Positions 53,871 to 63,484 of a stretch of DNA of 64,000 nt are shown here, piece after piece. The stretch's first letter is position 1, and each line of letters opens with the position of its first letter. The DNA lies in assembly GCF_040675855.1 (NCBI RefSeq), contig NZ_JBEGIK010000001.1:2418001-2482000 (forward strand), written 5' to 3'. The translations under genes were made by a program, and so were the position numbers. The notes under the pieces were generated by a model that was given only the letters and a program-made list of their open reading frames with translations, did no database searches and was not told where the DNA came from. Source of the DNA: Microbacterium sp. LWH3-1.2 (GTDB lineage: Bacteria; Actinomycetota; Actinomycetes; Actinomycetales; Microbacteriaceae).

Positions 53871-54731
53871 TCAGGCTCCTGTCGGCAGGGAGGAGGCGGG
53901 CTCGGCGAGCGGGGTCGCCGCGGCGGGTACCGGCGACACATGGTGCCGGCCCCGGGGGAGGACGATCGGCGAGCCCGACACGGGATCGGTCACGACGAGC
54001 GCGTCGAGGTCGAAGACCTCGCGGATCAGTTCGCCGGTCATGACGTCGCCGGGCGCGCCGCTGGCGACGACGCGGCCCGCGCGCAGTGCGAAGAGGTGGT
54101 CGGCGTAGCGCGCGGCGAGGTTCATGTCGTGCAGCACCATCACGATCGTGGTGCCGCGATCCCGGTTGAGATCCGTCAGGAGGTCGAGCACCTCGACCTG
54201 GTGCGCCACGTCGAGGAAGGTCGTCGGCTCGTCGAGCAGCAGGATGTCCGTCTCCTGCGCGAGCGCCATCGCGATCCAGGCGCGCTGACGCTGCCCGCCG
54301 GACAGCTCGTCGACCGAGCGATCGGCGAGTTCCTCGATGCCCGTCGAGGCGAGCGCCCGCGCGACGACCTCGTAGTCGTGCGAGCTCCAGCGCGCCAGCA
54401 GCTTCTGGTGCGGGTGGCGCCCCCGGCCCACCAGGTCGGCGACGGCGATGCCTTCGGGGGCGATCGGGCTCTGCGGGAGGAGTCCGAGCGTGCGGGCGAT
54501 CTCTTTCGTCGCGCGGCCGTGCAGGGCCTTGCCATCGAGGATCACCTGGCCCTCGCGCGGTGCGATGAGGCGCGCGAGCGCGCGCAGGAGCGTCGACTTG
54601 CCGCATCCGTTCGCTCCCACGATCGCGGTGATGCGGCCGGGCGGGATCACGAGGTCGAGGCTCTCGACGATCGTGCGATCGCCGTACGACAGCGTCAGAG
54701 CCTGCGCGGACAGGCTGTGGGATTCGGTCAT
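53871..54731 (-). CDS. Iron-siderophore ABC transporter ATPase
   Basis: The 286-residue FecE/FepC-type ATPase has Walker [18 protein letters not shown] near 38-54, the signature [16 protein letters not shown] near 142-157, Walker [12 protein letters not shown] near 163-173 and the H-loop [14 protein letters not shown] near 198-211. A Pro/Ala-rich tail is non-conserved. It overlaps the permease upstream by four bases. It powers import by the two permeases encoded before it. Confidence 0.95.
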   Translation of the reverse strand: MTESHSLSAQALTLSYGDRTIVESLDLVIPPGRITAIVGANGCGKSTLLRALARLIAPREGQVILDGKALHGRATKEIARTLGLLPQSPIAPEGIAVADLVGRGRHPHQKLLARWSSHDYEVVARALASTGIEELADRSVDELSGGQRQRAWIAMALAQETDILLLDEPTTFLDVAHQVEVLDLLTDLNRDRGTTIVMVLHDMNLAARYADHLFALRAGRVVASGAPGDVMTGELIREVFDLDALVVTDPVSGSPIVLPRGRHHVSPVPAAATPLAEPASSLPTGA

Positions 54732-55777
54732 AGCGAGCCTCCGGAGCGGTTCGTCCTGATGAGGAGATAGATGAGGAAGGGAGCGCCCAGCACTCCGGTG
54801 ACGACCCCGACCGGATAGCGGCTGTCGAACGCGAACTGTCCCAGGAGGTCCGACAGCTGCACCAGGAGCGCGCCGACGAGAGCCGAGGGCAGCAGCAGGG
54901 AGCCGCCGGGCCCGACGATGCGCGCCGCGATGGGCCCGGCCATGAACGCGACGAACGCGATCGGCCCTGTCGCGGCGGTCGCGAAAGCGAGCAGCGCCAC
55001 GGCAGCGACGATGACGATCACCCGGGTGCTGTGCAGACGGATGCCGAGGCTCGCGGCCGCATCATCGCCGAGGCGCAGCACGTTCAGGTCTCGCCCCTTC
55101 GCCAGCAGCGCCGGCACGAGCACGACACTCGCGAGCGCGAGCGGGAGGACGGTGGACCAGCTCGCGCCGTTCAGGCTGCCGGTGAGCCACCGCATCGCGG
55201 CCTGCAGGTCGTACGCCGGCGCCTTCGAGAGCACATAGGTCACCGCCGCGTCGAGCATGGCGGCGACGCCGATGCCGATGAGGATCAGCCGCGTGCCCGC
55301 GAAGCCGCCCTTGTTCGAGAGGAGGTAGATGGCGAGCGCCGTCGCCAGGCCGCCCGCGACAGCGAGGATGGAGACAGCGGTCTCGCTCAGCGACAGGATG
55401 ACGATGCCGAACACCGCAGCCGCGCTCGCACCCGCGGTGATGCCGATGATGTCGGGCGACGCGAGCGGGTTGCGCAGCATCGTCTGGAACGTCACGCCCG
55501 CGAGGCCGAAAGCGAAGCCGGCGAGGATCGCCAGCACCGCCCGTGGGAGGCGCAGCTCGCCGACCGTGAACGAGGCGCCGGGCACCGTCTCGCCGACCAT
55601 GACGCGGACGACCTCGTCGAGCCCGTAGAACGTCTGTCCGATCATGAGGGACGCGACGAAGACCAGTGCCACGCCGACGGCGAGCGCCACCGTCACGACG
55701 GCGCGCCGGCCGCTGCGGCGGCGGCGGCCGGTGACGACGGCCCGCGCGGTGGGGCGGAGGAGGGTGGCGGAGCTCAC
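54728..55777 (-). CDS. Iron-siderophore ABC transporter permease (FepG/FecD type)
   Basis: This 349-residue membrane protein has about nine to ten helices. The conserved [19 protein letters not shown] near 72-90, [20 protein letters not shown] near 99-118 and [19 protein letters not shown] near 268-286 are hallmarks of the FecCD family, including the cytosolic coupling region. A very basic N-terminus (near 12-24) precedes helix one. It overlaps both neighbours by four bases. It forms a heterodimer with the product of the gene just upstream. Confidence 0.95.
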   Translation of the reverse strand: MSSATLLRPTARAVVTGRRRRSGRRAVVTVALAVGVALVFVASLMIGQTFYGLDEVVRVMVGETVPGASFTVGELRLPRAVLAILAGFAFGLAGVTFQTMLRNPLASPDIIGITAGASAAAVFGIVILSLSETAVSILAVAGGLATALAIYLLSNKGGFAGTRLILIGIGVAAMLDAAVTYVLSKAPAYDLQAAMRWLTGSLNGASWSTVLPLALASVVLVPALLAKGRDLNVLRLGDDAAASLGIRLHSTRVIVIVAAVALLAFATAATGPIAFVAFMAGPIAARIVGPGGSLLLPSALVGALLVQLSDLLGQFAFDSRYPVGVVTGVLGAPFLIYLLIRTNRSGGSL

Positions 55778-56820
55778 AGTTCACGCACCTTCTGCCTGCG
55801 GACGATCCAGATGAAGCACGGGGCGCCGATGAGCGCGGTGAGGATGCCGACCTCGATCTCGTCCGGGCGCGCGATGACGCGGCCGACGATGTCCGCTGCG
55901 ACGAGCAGCACGGCTCCCGCGACCGCGGAGAACGGGAGCAGCCAGCGGTGGTCGGTGCCGACCAGCAGGCGGCACAGGTGGGGGATGATCAGGCCCACGA
56001 AGGCGATGGGGCCGGCGATCGCCACCGCCGCACCGCACAGGATCACGGCGCCTGCCGAGGCGATCAGCCGCGTGCGCAGCACGTGTTCGCCGAGGCCGGT
56101 CGCAACGTCGTCGCCGAGTGCCAGAGAGTTCATGCCGCGCGCGCGCACGAGAGTGATCGCCGCGCCGATCGCGAGCACCGGCAGGATCGTCGCGATACGA
56201 TCCCAGGTCGCGCCGCCGACCCCGCCGATCTGCCAGAAGCGGAAGATCTCGAGGAGGTCCACGCGGGGGAGGAGAACCGCGCTCACGAGCGACATGAACG
56301 CCGCCGACGTCGCCGCGCCGGCGAGCGCCAGTCTCAGCGGTGTGGCCCCGCCGCGGCCGAGCGAGCCGACCGTGTAGACGAAGACCGCGGCGCCGCCGGC
56401 GCCGATGATCGAGGCCGCGATGAAGGCGTAGGGGTCCGACATGCCGAAGAACGCGATGCCGACGACTACGGCGAGCGCGGCCCCGCCCGATATCCCGAGA
56501 ATGCCCGGATCCGCGAGAGGGTTGCGGGTCACCGCCTGCATGGCGGCGCCCGACATCGCCAGTGCCGCGCCGACGAGGATCGCGAGCACGGTCCGGGGCA
56601 CCCGCGCGACCACGGCGGCCTGCGCGACGCCTCTGGTGCCACCGCCGAGCCCCGCGACGATGTCGCCGAGCGCGACGTCGCGGACTCCGAAGGCGACGCT
56701 CGCGACGCACAGCATCGCGAGCACCGCGGACGCCACCGCGAGCCAGGCCAGTCGCACCGCTGCCGGACGCCGCAGGGATGCGGCATCCGGCATCGGCGTG
56801 CGCGTCTCGGTGACACTCAC
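55774..56820 (-). CDS. Iron-siderophore ABC transporter permease (FepD/FecC type)
   Basis: The 348-residue FecCD-family permease starts with GTG and has the same helix pattern as its partner: RVPRTVLAILVGAALAMSGA near 75-94, RNPLADPGILGISGGAALAV near 100-119 and GPIAFVGLIIPHLCRLLVG near 268-286. The IPH in the coupling region is more canonical than in the partner permease. It follows the binding-protein gene by 22 bases. Confidence 0.95.
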   Translation of the reverse strand: MSVTETRTPMPDAASLRRPAAVRLAWLAVASAVLAMLCVASVAFGVRDVALGDIVAGLGGGTRGVAQAAVVARVPRTVLAILVGAALAMSGAAMQAVTRNPLADPGILGISGGAALAVVVGIAFFGMSDPYAFIAASIIGAGGAAVFVYTVGSLGRGGATPLRLALAGAATSAAFMSLVSAVLLPRVDLLEIFRFWQIGGVGGATWDRIATILPVLAIGAAITLVRARGMNSLALGDDVATGLGEHVLRTRLIASAGAVILCGAAVAIAGPIAFVGLIIPHLCRLLVGTDHRWLLPFSAVAGAVLLVAADIVGRVIARPDEIEVGILTALIGAPCFIWIVRRQKVREL

Positions 56821-56842
56821 CCGATCGAACCCCCGGCCTTCG

Positions 56843-57874
56843 TCAGTCGGCGGTCAGGGCGTCGTCGAGCAGCGCGAAGTACTGGTCCACGCCCCAGCCG
56901 ATCGACAGCGGCGACGGGTTGGCGGACGCTGCCAGCGGAGTCGCCTCCTCGAGGATGGCGATGCGGCCCTCGGCGATCGCAGGGATCTGCGACAGCAGCG
57001 GGTCGGCCTGCAGTTGCGCGATGATCGAGCCGCTCGCGTCGCCGTAGGTTACGAACACGTCGACGTCGGCGAAGCGGTCGGACTCCTCGGCGCTGACCGA
57101 GGTGTAGAACTCGACGCCGTCCGACTCCTCCTCCACGACGGCGGGCACCGGGAAGCCGAGGCCCTCGAGGAAGCCGGGACGAGTGTCGAGGCTCGTGTAG
57201 AAGCCGACCTGACTGAAGTCCGACGGATCGATGTAGGAGAAGAGCACGCGCGCGTCGGCGAGCTCGGGATAACCGGCGAGTGCGGCGTCGACCTCGCCGT
57301 GCAGCTCCTCGATCAGGGCGTCCCCCTCCTCCGAGAGGCCGAGCGCCTGCGAGTTGAGGCGGATCATGTCCTCGTAAGAGGTGCCCCACGCGACCTCCGG
57401 GTACGCGACGACCGGGGCGATCTTCGACAGCGTGTCGTACTCCTCCTGCGTGAGGCCGGAGTACGCGGCGAGGATGACGTCGGGCCGCGTGTCGGCGACG
57501 GCCTCGAAGTCGATGCCGTCGGTCTCGTCGAAGAGCACGGGCGTCTCGGCGCCGAGTTCCTCGAGCTTCTCCTCGACCCACGGCAGAACGCCGTCGCCGT
57601 CGTCGTCGCCCCACGTGACCTCGGCCATGCCGACGGGGACGACACCCAGCGCGAGCGGCACCTCCTGGTTCGACCACGCGACGGTCGCGACGCGCTCCGG
57701 CTTGGACTCGATGACCGTCTCGCCGTAGGCATGCTCGATCGTGACCGGGAAGCCGGCGCCCGACGCGGCGGCGGTGTCGTCGGTGTTGTCGGCGGCTGCG
57801 CTCGCGCATCCGGCGAGGGCGATCACGGCGACGGCGAGCGTCGCGGTGGCGGCGGCGGGACGGTTGAGGCGCAC
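56843..57874 (-). CDS. Iron-siderophore substrate-binding lipoprotein
   Basis: The 343-residue protein starts MRLNRPAAATATLAVAVIAL with lipobox LAGC at 19-22, so it is anchored on the outer face of the membrane. The FhuD/FepB fold shows in HAYGETVIESKPERVAT, GIDFEAVADTRPDVILAAYS near 120-139 and the C-terminal GWGVDQYFALLDDAL. It binds a ferric siderophore, type unknown. It is the first gene of the operon; GGAGGAAT lies before the GTG, and two iron boxes lie upstream. Confidence 0.95.
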   Translation of the reverse strand: MRLNRPAAATATLAVAVIALAGCASAAADNTDDTAAASGAGFPVTIEHAYGETVIESKPERVATVAWSNQEVPLALGVVPVGMAEVTWGDDDGDGVLPWVEEKLEELGAETPVLFDETDGIDFEAVADTRPDVILAAYSGLTQEEYDTLSKIAPVVAYPEVAWGTSYEDMIRLNSQALGLSEEGDALIEELHGEVDAALAGYPELADARVLFSYIDPSDFSQVGFYTSLDTRPGFLEGLGFPVPAVVEEESDGVEFYTSVSAEESDRFADVDVFVTYGDASGSIIAQLQADPLLSQIPAIAEGRIAILEEATPLAASANPSPLSIGWGVDQYFALLDDALTAD

Positions 57875-57891
57875 GGATTCCTCCGGGGATG

Positions 57892-57910
57892 TTAGGTAAG
57901 GGTGCCCTTA
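57892..57910. promoter_or_regulatory. IdeR/DtxR-type iron box 1
   Basis: The 19 bases starting TTAGGTAAGG and ending GCCCTTA match the actinobacterial iron-box layout with a few mismatches. It lies 18 bases before the start of the binding-protein gene. Confidence 0.65.
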
Positions 57911-57918
57911 GCGAGGGC

Positions 57919-57940
57919 TGGGTAAGGCCAACCTTACCCA
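57919..57940. promoter_or_regulatory. IdeR/DtxR-type iron box 2 (palindrome)
   Basis: TGGGTAAGG and CCTTACCCA are exact 9-base inverted arms around CCAA, matching the GGTAAGG half-site of DtxR-family repressors. Two boxes 27 bases apart suggest repression under iron sufficiency. Confidence 0.75.
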
Positions 57941-58004
57941 GCGATCTCCCAGATCGCGAATTCGGCGTGTCACCGTCCCGCGAACCACGAGGAGGGGCGC
58001 CCCG

Positions 58005-58010
58005 TATACT
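58005..58010 (+). promoter_or_regulatory. -10 TATACT of the ABC-F gene
   Basis: It gives a leader of about 50 bases, with CCGATCGG in it, before the GTG at 58067. Confidence 0.5.
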
Positions 58011-58066
58011 GGGAGGCTGGCCGATCGGCCACCTCCCCATCTCCATCGACGGATCGGACTTCCGCT

Positions 58067-59665
<1,599 letters not shown>

Positions 59666-59683
59666 CCGAGGTCGGTCGCCGGG

Positions 59684-60565
59684 TCAGCGGCCGGCGGCGT
59701 CGAGCAGCGCGTCCTCGTCCTCTGCGTCGCGGTCGCGGCGACGGCGCGGTGCGGGCGGCGCGGGGGTGGCAGCATCCGTTCCGCCGTCCGCCTCGGCGTC
59801 CTCGCGACGATGGCGGCGTTCGGTGCGGATGACGTACCCGATGAAGACGAATCCCATCACGGCGAACAGGATCCACTGGATCGCGTAGGAGAGGTGGGGT
59901 CCGGGGTCGTCCGACGGCGGCTCGAGCGCGGCCGGCGCGGTCGCCGGCGCCGGGTCCTCCGACATCATGACCCCGTATGCGCTCAGCTCGAGCGCTTCGC
60001 CCGCGGCGGGCGAAAGCGTGTCGGCGATGAGCCCCAGGTTGACCGTCGGGACCTGTCCCTCGGGAGCCGAGCGGCCCGACGACGGCAGGGCCTCGCCCGG
60101 CCGCAGCCGCACGATCACGGTCGCCTCGCCGGACGGCGGCCCCGGTATCGCGTCCGGGACGGGCTGGTCCTGCCCCGGGGCCACCCAACCGCGGTCGACG
60201 AGCAGCATGCGTCCGTCGTCGAGACGGAAGGGCACGAGCACCTCGAAGGCCGAGGTTCCGCCGTGCGGCCGGTTGCGCACGAGGAGCTGCTCGGCGGCCA
60301 GGTACGTCCCGGTGAGGACCGCCGGGTGCCATTCATGCTGCGGCGAGAACTCGCCGTCGGGGGGAACGAGGTCGGACAGCGGCACGGGCGCGGCGTTGTA
60401 GTTCTCGGCGACGAGCGCGAGCTGCGCGGAGCGCTCCTGATTGCGCGTGAACTGCCAGTTCGACAGGAATGCGCACGCGATCGCGAAGACCACGGCGAGG
60501 GCGATGTAGATCGCCCAGCGGCCGGCGCGGGGGAGATTCTGCATGCTGACGGCGCGGGGGCTCAT
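59684..60565 (-). CDS. SURF1 family cytochrome oxidase assembly protein
   Basis: SURF1 helps build cytochrome c oxidase, which needs heme A from CtaA. The 293-residue protein has an N-terminal transmembrane helix (WAIYIALAVVFAIACAFL near 17-34), the conserved FLSNWQFTRNQER just after it and a second helix near 228-247 (YAIQWILFAVMGFVFIGYVI). A basic, Ala/Pro-rich cytosolic tail follows. Start ATG 60565 overlaps the stop of the upstream small gene. Confidence 0.9.
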   Translation of the reverse strand: MSPRAVSMQNLPRAGRWAIYIALAVVFAIACAFLSNWQFTRNQERSAQLALVAENYNAAPVPLSDLVPPDGEFSPQHEWHPAVLTGTYLAAEQLLVRNRPHGGTSAFEVLVPFRLDDGRMLLVDRGWVAPGQDQPVPDAIPGPPSGEATVIVRLRPGEALPSSGRSAPEGQVPTVNLGLIADTLSPAAGEALELSAYGVMMSEDPAPATAPAALEPPSDDPGPHLSYAIQWILFAVMGFVFIGYVIRTERRHRREDAEADGGTDAATPAPPAPRRRRDRDAEDEDALLDAAGR

Positions 60566-60780
60566 CGCGCGGCCTCCGTCGACGTGAGCGGTTCGACCGA
60601 CACCGGGAAGTCGCGTGCCGCCAGGAACTCGCGCAGGTAGCCCACGTGTTCATCGCACGCGACCCAGGTCTTGCGGCGATCCTCCGAGTGGATGCGAGGG
60701 TTGCGCCAATCGATGCGCCAGCGCGCCGTGGCACGGCACCCTGCGCGCGAGCAGACCGCGTCGGGTCGGGCGTCGCTCAT
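60562..60780 (-). CDS. Small conserved protein with Cys/His-rich core
   Basis: The 72-residue protein has a C-x4-C pair (CSRAGC, near 10-15), WRIDWRNPRIH and a WVACDEHVGYLREFLAAR block near 39-57. Cys, Cys, Cys and His could make one zinc site. It lies between the DUF3099 and SURF1 genes and overlaps both by four bases, so it is co-translated with them. I recognise the small conserved type but no function. It might act in membrane respiration by position only. Confidence 0.75.
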   Translation of the reverse strand: MSDARPDAVCSRAGCRATARWRIDWRNPRIHSEDRRKTWVACDEHVGYLREFLAARDFPVSVEPLTSTEAAR

Positions 60781-61178
60781 TCGGTGGGGTCCGCCTCGTC
60801 GTCGGCGGGCGGCCGCTTCTCACCGGGCCGCTCCTCGTCGCCGGTGATCGCCCGCGTCTCCTCGATGCGGATCACCGGCGTGTCAGTCGGGGCTGCGGTC
60901 GAGGGGGCGGCGGGGAGCGCGGGCTCCGGGTCCTCGCGGCGATTGCGCCGTGCCTCCTGCCCGACGTTCGCGGAGACGACCGCGATGTACGGGAGGAAGA
61001 TCGCGGCCGCGCCGAAGACCCACGTGTACCAGCCGTACGGGGTGATGACCACCATGAGGATGAAGCACAGGACGCGGATGCCCATCGTGATCAGATACCG
61101 GGTCGAACGCGCGTCGACGTCGTCGCGCGGGGAACGCGGCAGGGATGTCGCCGACGGGGCGTGGCTCGAACTCTTCAC
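60777..61178 (-). CDS. DUF3099 membrane protein
   Basis: With the GTG at 61178 the protein has 133 residues. It has the DUF3099 core: RYLITMGIRVLCFILMVV as helix one and WVFGAAAIFLPYIAVVSAN as helix two, roughly residues 25-70. A long acidic/Pro-rich tail follows. The function of DUF3099 is unknown; the gene often lies near fabG and SURF1 in Micrococcales, as here. On the minus strand TACCCT lies nine bases before the GTG. It heads the operon with the 72-residue protein and SURF1. Confidence 0.85.
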   Translation of the reverse strand: MKSSSHAPSATSLPRSPRDDVDARSTRYLITMGIRVLCFILMVVITPYGWYTWVFGAAAIFLPYIAVVSANVGQEARRNRREDPEPALPAAPSTAAPTDTPVIRIEETRAITGDEERPGEKRPPADDEADPTE

Positions 61179-61244
61179 GGTACTTCCAGGGTACGCCGGT
61201 TGCACCGCGGCATCGCCCCGGGAGCGTGTCCCGGGGCGATGGGT

Positions 61245-61787
61245 TCAGGAGCCGTAGCCGCTGTACGAGCCGTACTGCTGATACATCGAGGCGAAGAACG
61301 CGAAGAAGAGGATCGCCGCGATGATGCCGAGGATCGTGAGGCCCAGACCGACCCAGCCGACGATGGTGCCGGCGAGCGCCATCCCGCGCCCCTGCTCCCC
61401 GCTCGTCTTGAGCTGGTTGAGCGACATGTGTCCCGTGATCACGCCCACGATCGAGCCGATGAACGGGAGGATCACGAAGCTCGAGATCGATGCGATGAGC
61501 GAAACGATCGCGAGGGTGTTCGTCTTCGCCGGGGCGCCGTAGCCGTAGCTGGGAGCAGCGCCGTACGCGGGGGCGCTGCCGAAGGCCGGCGCCGCGCCGT
61601 ACGCGGGGGCGCTGCCGTACGCGGGCGCGGCGGGCGCGCCGTAGGCCGGCGGGGGATAGGCGCCCTGGGCGGGCGGCGGATACGCGCCGGGGGCCGGCTG
61701 GGCGGGCTGATCCGCCGCCGGAGCGGGCGGGACCGGCGGATATGCGCCGGGCTCCGGTGCGGGGTTCTGCGGGGTGTTGTCGCTCAC
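61245..61787 (-). CDS. DUF4190 membrane protein with Pro/Gly/Tyr-rich N-terminus
   Basis: The 180-residue protein starts at GTG 61787 with GAAAGG before it. The first 90 residues are repeats of GAYPPP and of AYG/AFG-type units, low complexity and probably disordered. The DUF4190 core follows with LAIVSLIASISSFVILPFIG near 95-114, GVITGHMSLNQLKTSGEQG and GLGLTILGIIAAILFFAFF, that is two transmembrane helices on either side of a conserved loop. Function unknown. Its promoter region contains a TTGACA and an inverted repeat. Confidence 0.88.
   Translation of the reverse strand: MSDNTPQNPAPEPGAYPPVPPAPAADQPAQPAPGAYPPPAQGAYPPPAYGAPAAPAYGSAPAYGAAPAFGSAPAYGAAPSYGYGAPAKTNTLAIVSLIASISSFVILPFIGSIVGVITGHMSLNQLKTSGEQGRGMALAGTIVGWVGLGLTILGIIAAILFFAFFASMYQQYGSYSGYGS
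61560..61617. repeat. Tandem repeat inside the DUF4190 gene
   Basis: A 22-base unit recurs exactly at 61560-61581 and 61596-61617, period 36 bases or 12 codons. It codes for the AYG repeats and is likely prone to length change. Confidence 0.7.
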
Positions 61788-61808
61788 GGGGCGGCCTTTC
61801 TTCGATGT

Positions 61809-61846
61809 CTGGGACCAGAGTCCCAGCGGGGCCGCCGGGGTGTCAA
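61809..61846 (-). promoter_or_regulatory. Promoter with TTGACA -35 and an inverted repeat (DUF4190 gene)
   Basis: On the minus strand TTGACA at 61846-61841 is a perfect -35. CTGGGAC (61809-61815) and GTCCCAG (61820-61826) form an inverted repeat over the expected -10 and start site, a possible operator. The -10 itself (GACTCT) is weak. Confidence 0.45.
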
Positions 61847-61874
61847 ACAGGCGGGCCGATCGGGGCTGCGCCGG

Positions 61875-61880
61875 TAGGCT
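61875..61880 (+). promoter_or_regulatory. -10 hexamer TAGGCT before fabG
   Basis: It gives a leader of about 30 bases to the ATG at 61915. It diverges from the DUF4190 promoter. Confidence 0.45.
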
Positions 61881-61914
61881 GGTGCGGATCCGCCACAACC
61901 CCGGGAGTGTCACC

Positions 61915-62625
61915 ATGTCCACCGATCGCGTCGTCCTCGTCACCGGCGGAAACCGCGGCATCGGCCGCGCCATCGCGGAGCGCTTCGTCGCCGAGGGCTA
62001 CAAGGTCGCCGTCACCGCACGCTCCGGTGAGGGTCCCGAGGGAACTCTCACGGTGCGGGCGGACGTGACGGATGCTGCAGCCGTCGACGCCGCGTTCACC
62101 GAGGTGGAGAACACTCTGGGCCCGGTCGAGATCGTGGTCGCGAACGCGGGCATCACGAAGGACACCCTTCTGCTGCGCATGACCGAGGACGACTTCGACA
62201 GCGTCGTGTCGACCAACCTCGGCGGCGCGTTCCGCGTCGTCAAGCGCGCTTCGAAGGGCATGCTGCGCGCCCGCTGGGGCCGCGTCGTGCTGATCTCGAG
62301 CGTGGTCGGGCTGTACGGCTCGGCGGGCCAGATCAACTACGCCGCTTCCAAGAGCGCGCTCGTCGGCTTCGCCCGATCGCTCACCCGCGAGCTCGGCGCC
62401 CGCGGCATCACCGCGAACGTCGTCGCGCCCGGCTTCATCGAGACGGACATGACCGCAGAACTCTCGGATGAGACGCAGGCCGAGTACAAGAAGAACATCC
62501 CCGCCGGGCGCTTCGCGTCCCCGGACGAGGTGGCGGGCGTCGTGACATGGATCGCGTCGGACGACGCGGCCTACATCTCCGGAGCTGTGATCCCGGTCGA
62601 CGGCGGCCTCGGCATGGGTCACTGA
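61915..62625 (+). CDS. fabG: 3-oxoacyl-ACP reductase FabG-type short-chain dehydrogenase
   Basis: The 236-residue SDR protein has the dinucleotide loop TGGNRGIGRAIA near 10-21, ANAG near 80, the active-site Ser (LISSVVG near 127), YAASKSAL (Tyr and Lys near 142-146) and the C-terminal IPVDGGLGMGH typical of FabG. In the type II fatty-acid synthase it reduces 3-oxoacyl-ACP with NADPH; the symbol is by resemblance, since Micrococcales may also use multidomain synthases. The gene is monocistronic, with a hairpin after it. Confidence 0.88.
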   Translation: MSTDRVVLVTGGNRGIGRAIAERFVAEGYKVAVTARSGEGPEGTLTVRADVTDAAAVDAAFTEVENTLGPVEIVVANAGITKDTLLLRMTEDDFDSVVSTNLGGAFRVVKRASKGMLRARWGRVVLISSVVGLYGSAGQINYAASKSALVGFARSLTRELGARGITANVVAPGFIETDMTAELSDETQAEYKKNIPAGRFASPDEVAGVVTWIASDDAAYISGAVIPVDGGLGMGH

Positions 62626-62666
62626 CCCGCAGCACCCATCGAGATTCGACGGCCTCAGTGCCCGGC

Positions 62667-62707
62667 GACGGGCTCAGCGACCGGGGGTTGCGCGCGCTGA
62701 GCCCGTC
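62667..62707. terminator. Hairpin between convergent fabG and hydrolase genes
   Basis: GACGGGCTCAGCG at 62667-62679 pairs exactly with 62695-62707 around a 15-base loop. The CTCAGCG and GAGCCCGTCGA units resemble short dispersed palindromes of Micrococcales. No T run follows. Confidence 0.6.
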
Positions 62708-62711
62708 GAGT

Positions 62712-63419
62712 TCAGCCGATCGCCTGGAGGATCGCCTCGGCGACCGCGCCCGGTCGCGAGAACTGCGGCCAGTGGCCGGTGGGGTCTCCGGGTGAACCGA
62801 GCTCGATGATGTCGAGGTGCTCGAGCGCGGCGAGCTCGGCCGCCCAGGGCGGCGCCGCCGCGATGATCTCGCGGACCTGAGCCGCCGGTACCGTTGCGGT
62901 GATCATCGTCGCGGGCACGGTGCGCCGCTTCTCGTCGGTGAGACGGATCGGATCGGTCGGCACCTTCTCGGGCACGGACTTCGCGCGGGCCGCAGCATCC
63001 GCTCGCGTCTGCGGATCGAGGTCGGCCACGTCAGACTCGTCGAAGAAGTCCCAGCCGGGGAAGGGGATCACACCCTCGACGACGGGGAACTCGGAGATCG
63101 AGCTGCCGTCTCCGGGTGGGAACGTGTCGAGGAACACGACACGCGCCACACGGCCGGGCCGGGCGTCGACGGCGCCGTAGACGACGTTGCCGCCACCGGA
63201 GTGCCCGACGAGGACGACGGGCCCGTCGAGGCGGTCGATCTGGGCGACGGTCGCCGCCACCCAGTCCGCGATGCCGATGCCGGCGGACTCGGTGCCGGCG
63301 GCACCGAGTCCGGGCATCGTGAGCGCGTGGGTGCGATGCCCGGCGGCTTCGAGAGCGGGGTCGACGTCGCCCCACGACGACGTGTCGAGCCAGAGCCCGG
63401 GAACGAGGATGATATGCAT
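62712..63419 (-). CDS. Alpha/beta hydrolase
   Basis: The 235-residue protein begins MHIILVPGLWLDTSSW, the first strand and oxyanion loop of alpha/beta hydrolases. The nucleophile elbow is GHSGGG near residue 77-82 in VVLVGHSGGGNVVYG, and the His is likely the one in GDPTGHWPQFSRP near 218. A lid-like part with FPGWDFFDESD lies between. It could be an esterase or lactonase; the substrate is unknown. A -10 hexamer lies six bases before the ATG. Confidence 0.88.
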   Translation of the reverse strand: MHIILVPGLWLDTSSWGDVDPALEAAGHRTHALTMPGLGAAGTESAGIGIADWVAATVAQIDRLDGPVVLVGHSGGGNVVYGAVDARPGRVARVVFLDTFPPGDGSSISEFPVVEGVIPFPGWDFFDESDVADLDPQTRADAAARAKSVPEKVPTDPIRLTDEKRRTVPATMITATVPAAQVREIIAAAPPWAAELAALEHLDIIELGSPGDPTGHWPQFSRPGAVAEAILQAIG

Positions 63420-63425
63420 GCTCCG

Positions 63426-63431
63426 ACGCTA
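63426..63431 (-). promoter_or_regulatory. -10 hexamer TAGCGT, leaderless spacing
   Basis: On the minus strand, six bases separate TAGCGT from the ATG at 63419. Confidence 0.55.
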
Positions 63432-63484
63432 CCGACGGCGCCCGACATCGGGACGGACTGCGACAGGGTCCGCAAGCCGACGGT

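Noticed and set aside
61560-61640. CRISPR-like repeats
   Set aside because: The spacing is 36 bases but the units are in frame and encode the AYG repeats of a low-complexity tail. The spacers are not unique sequences.
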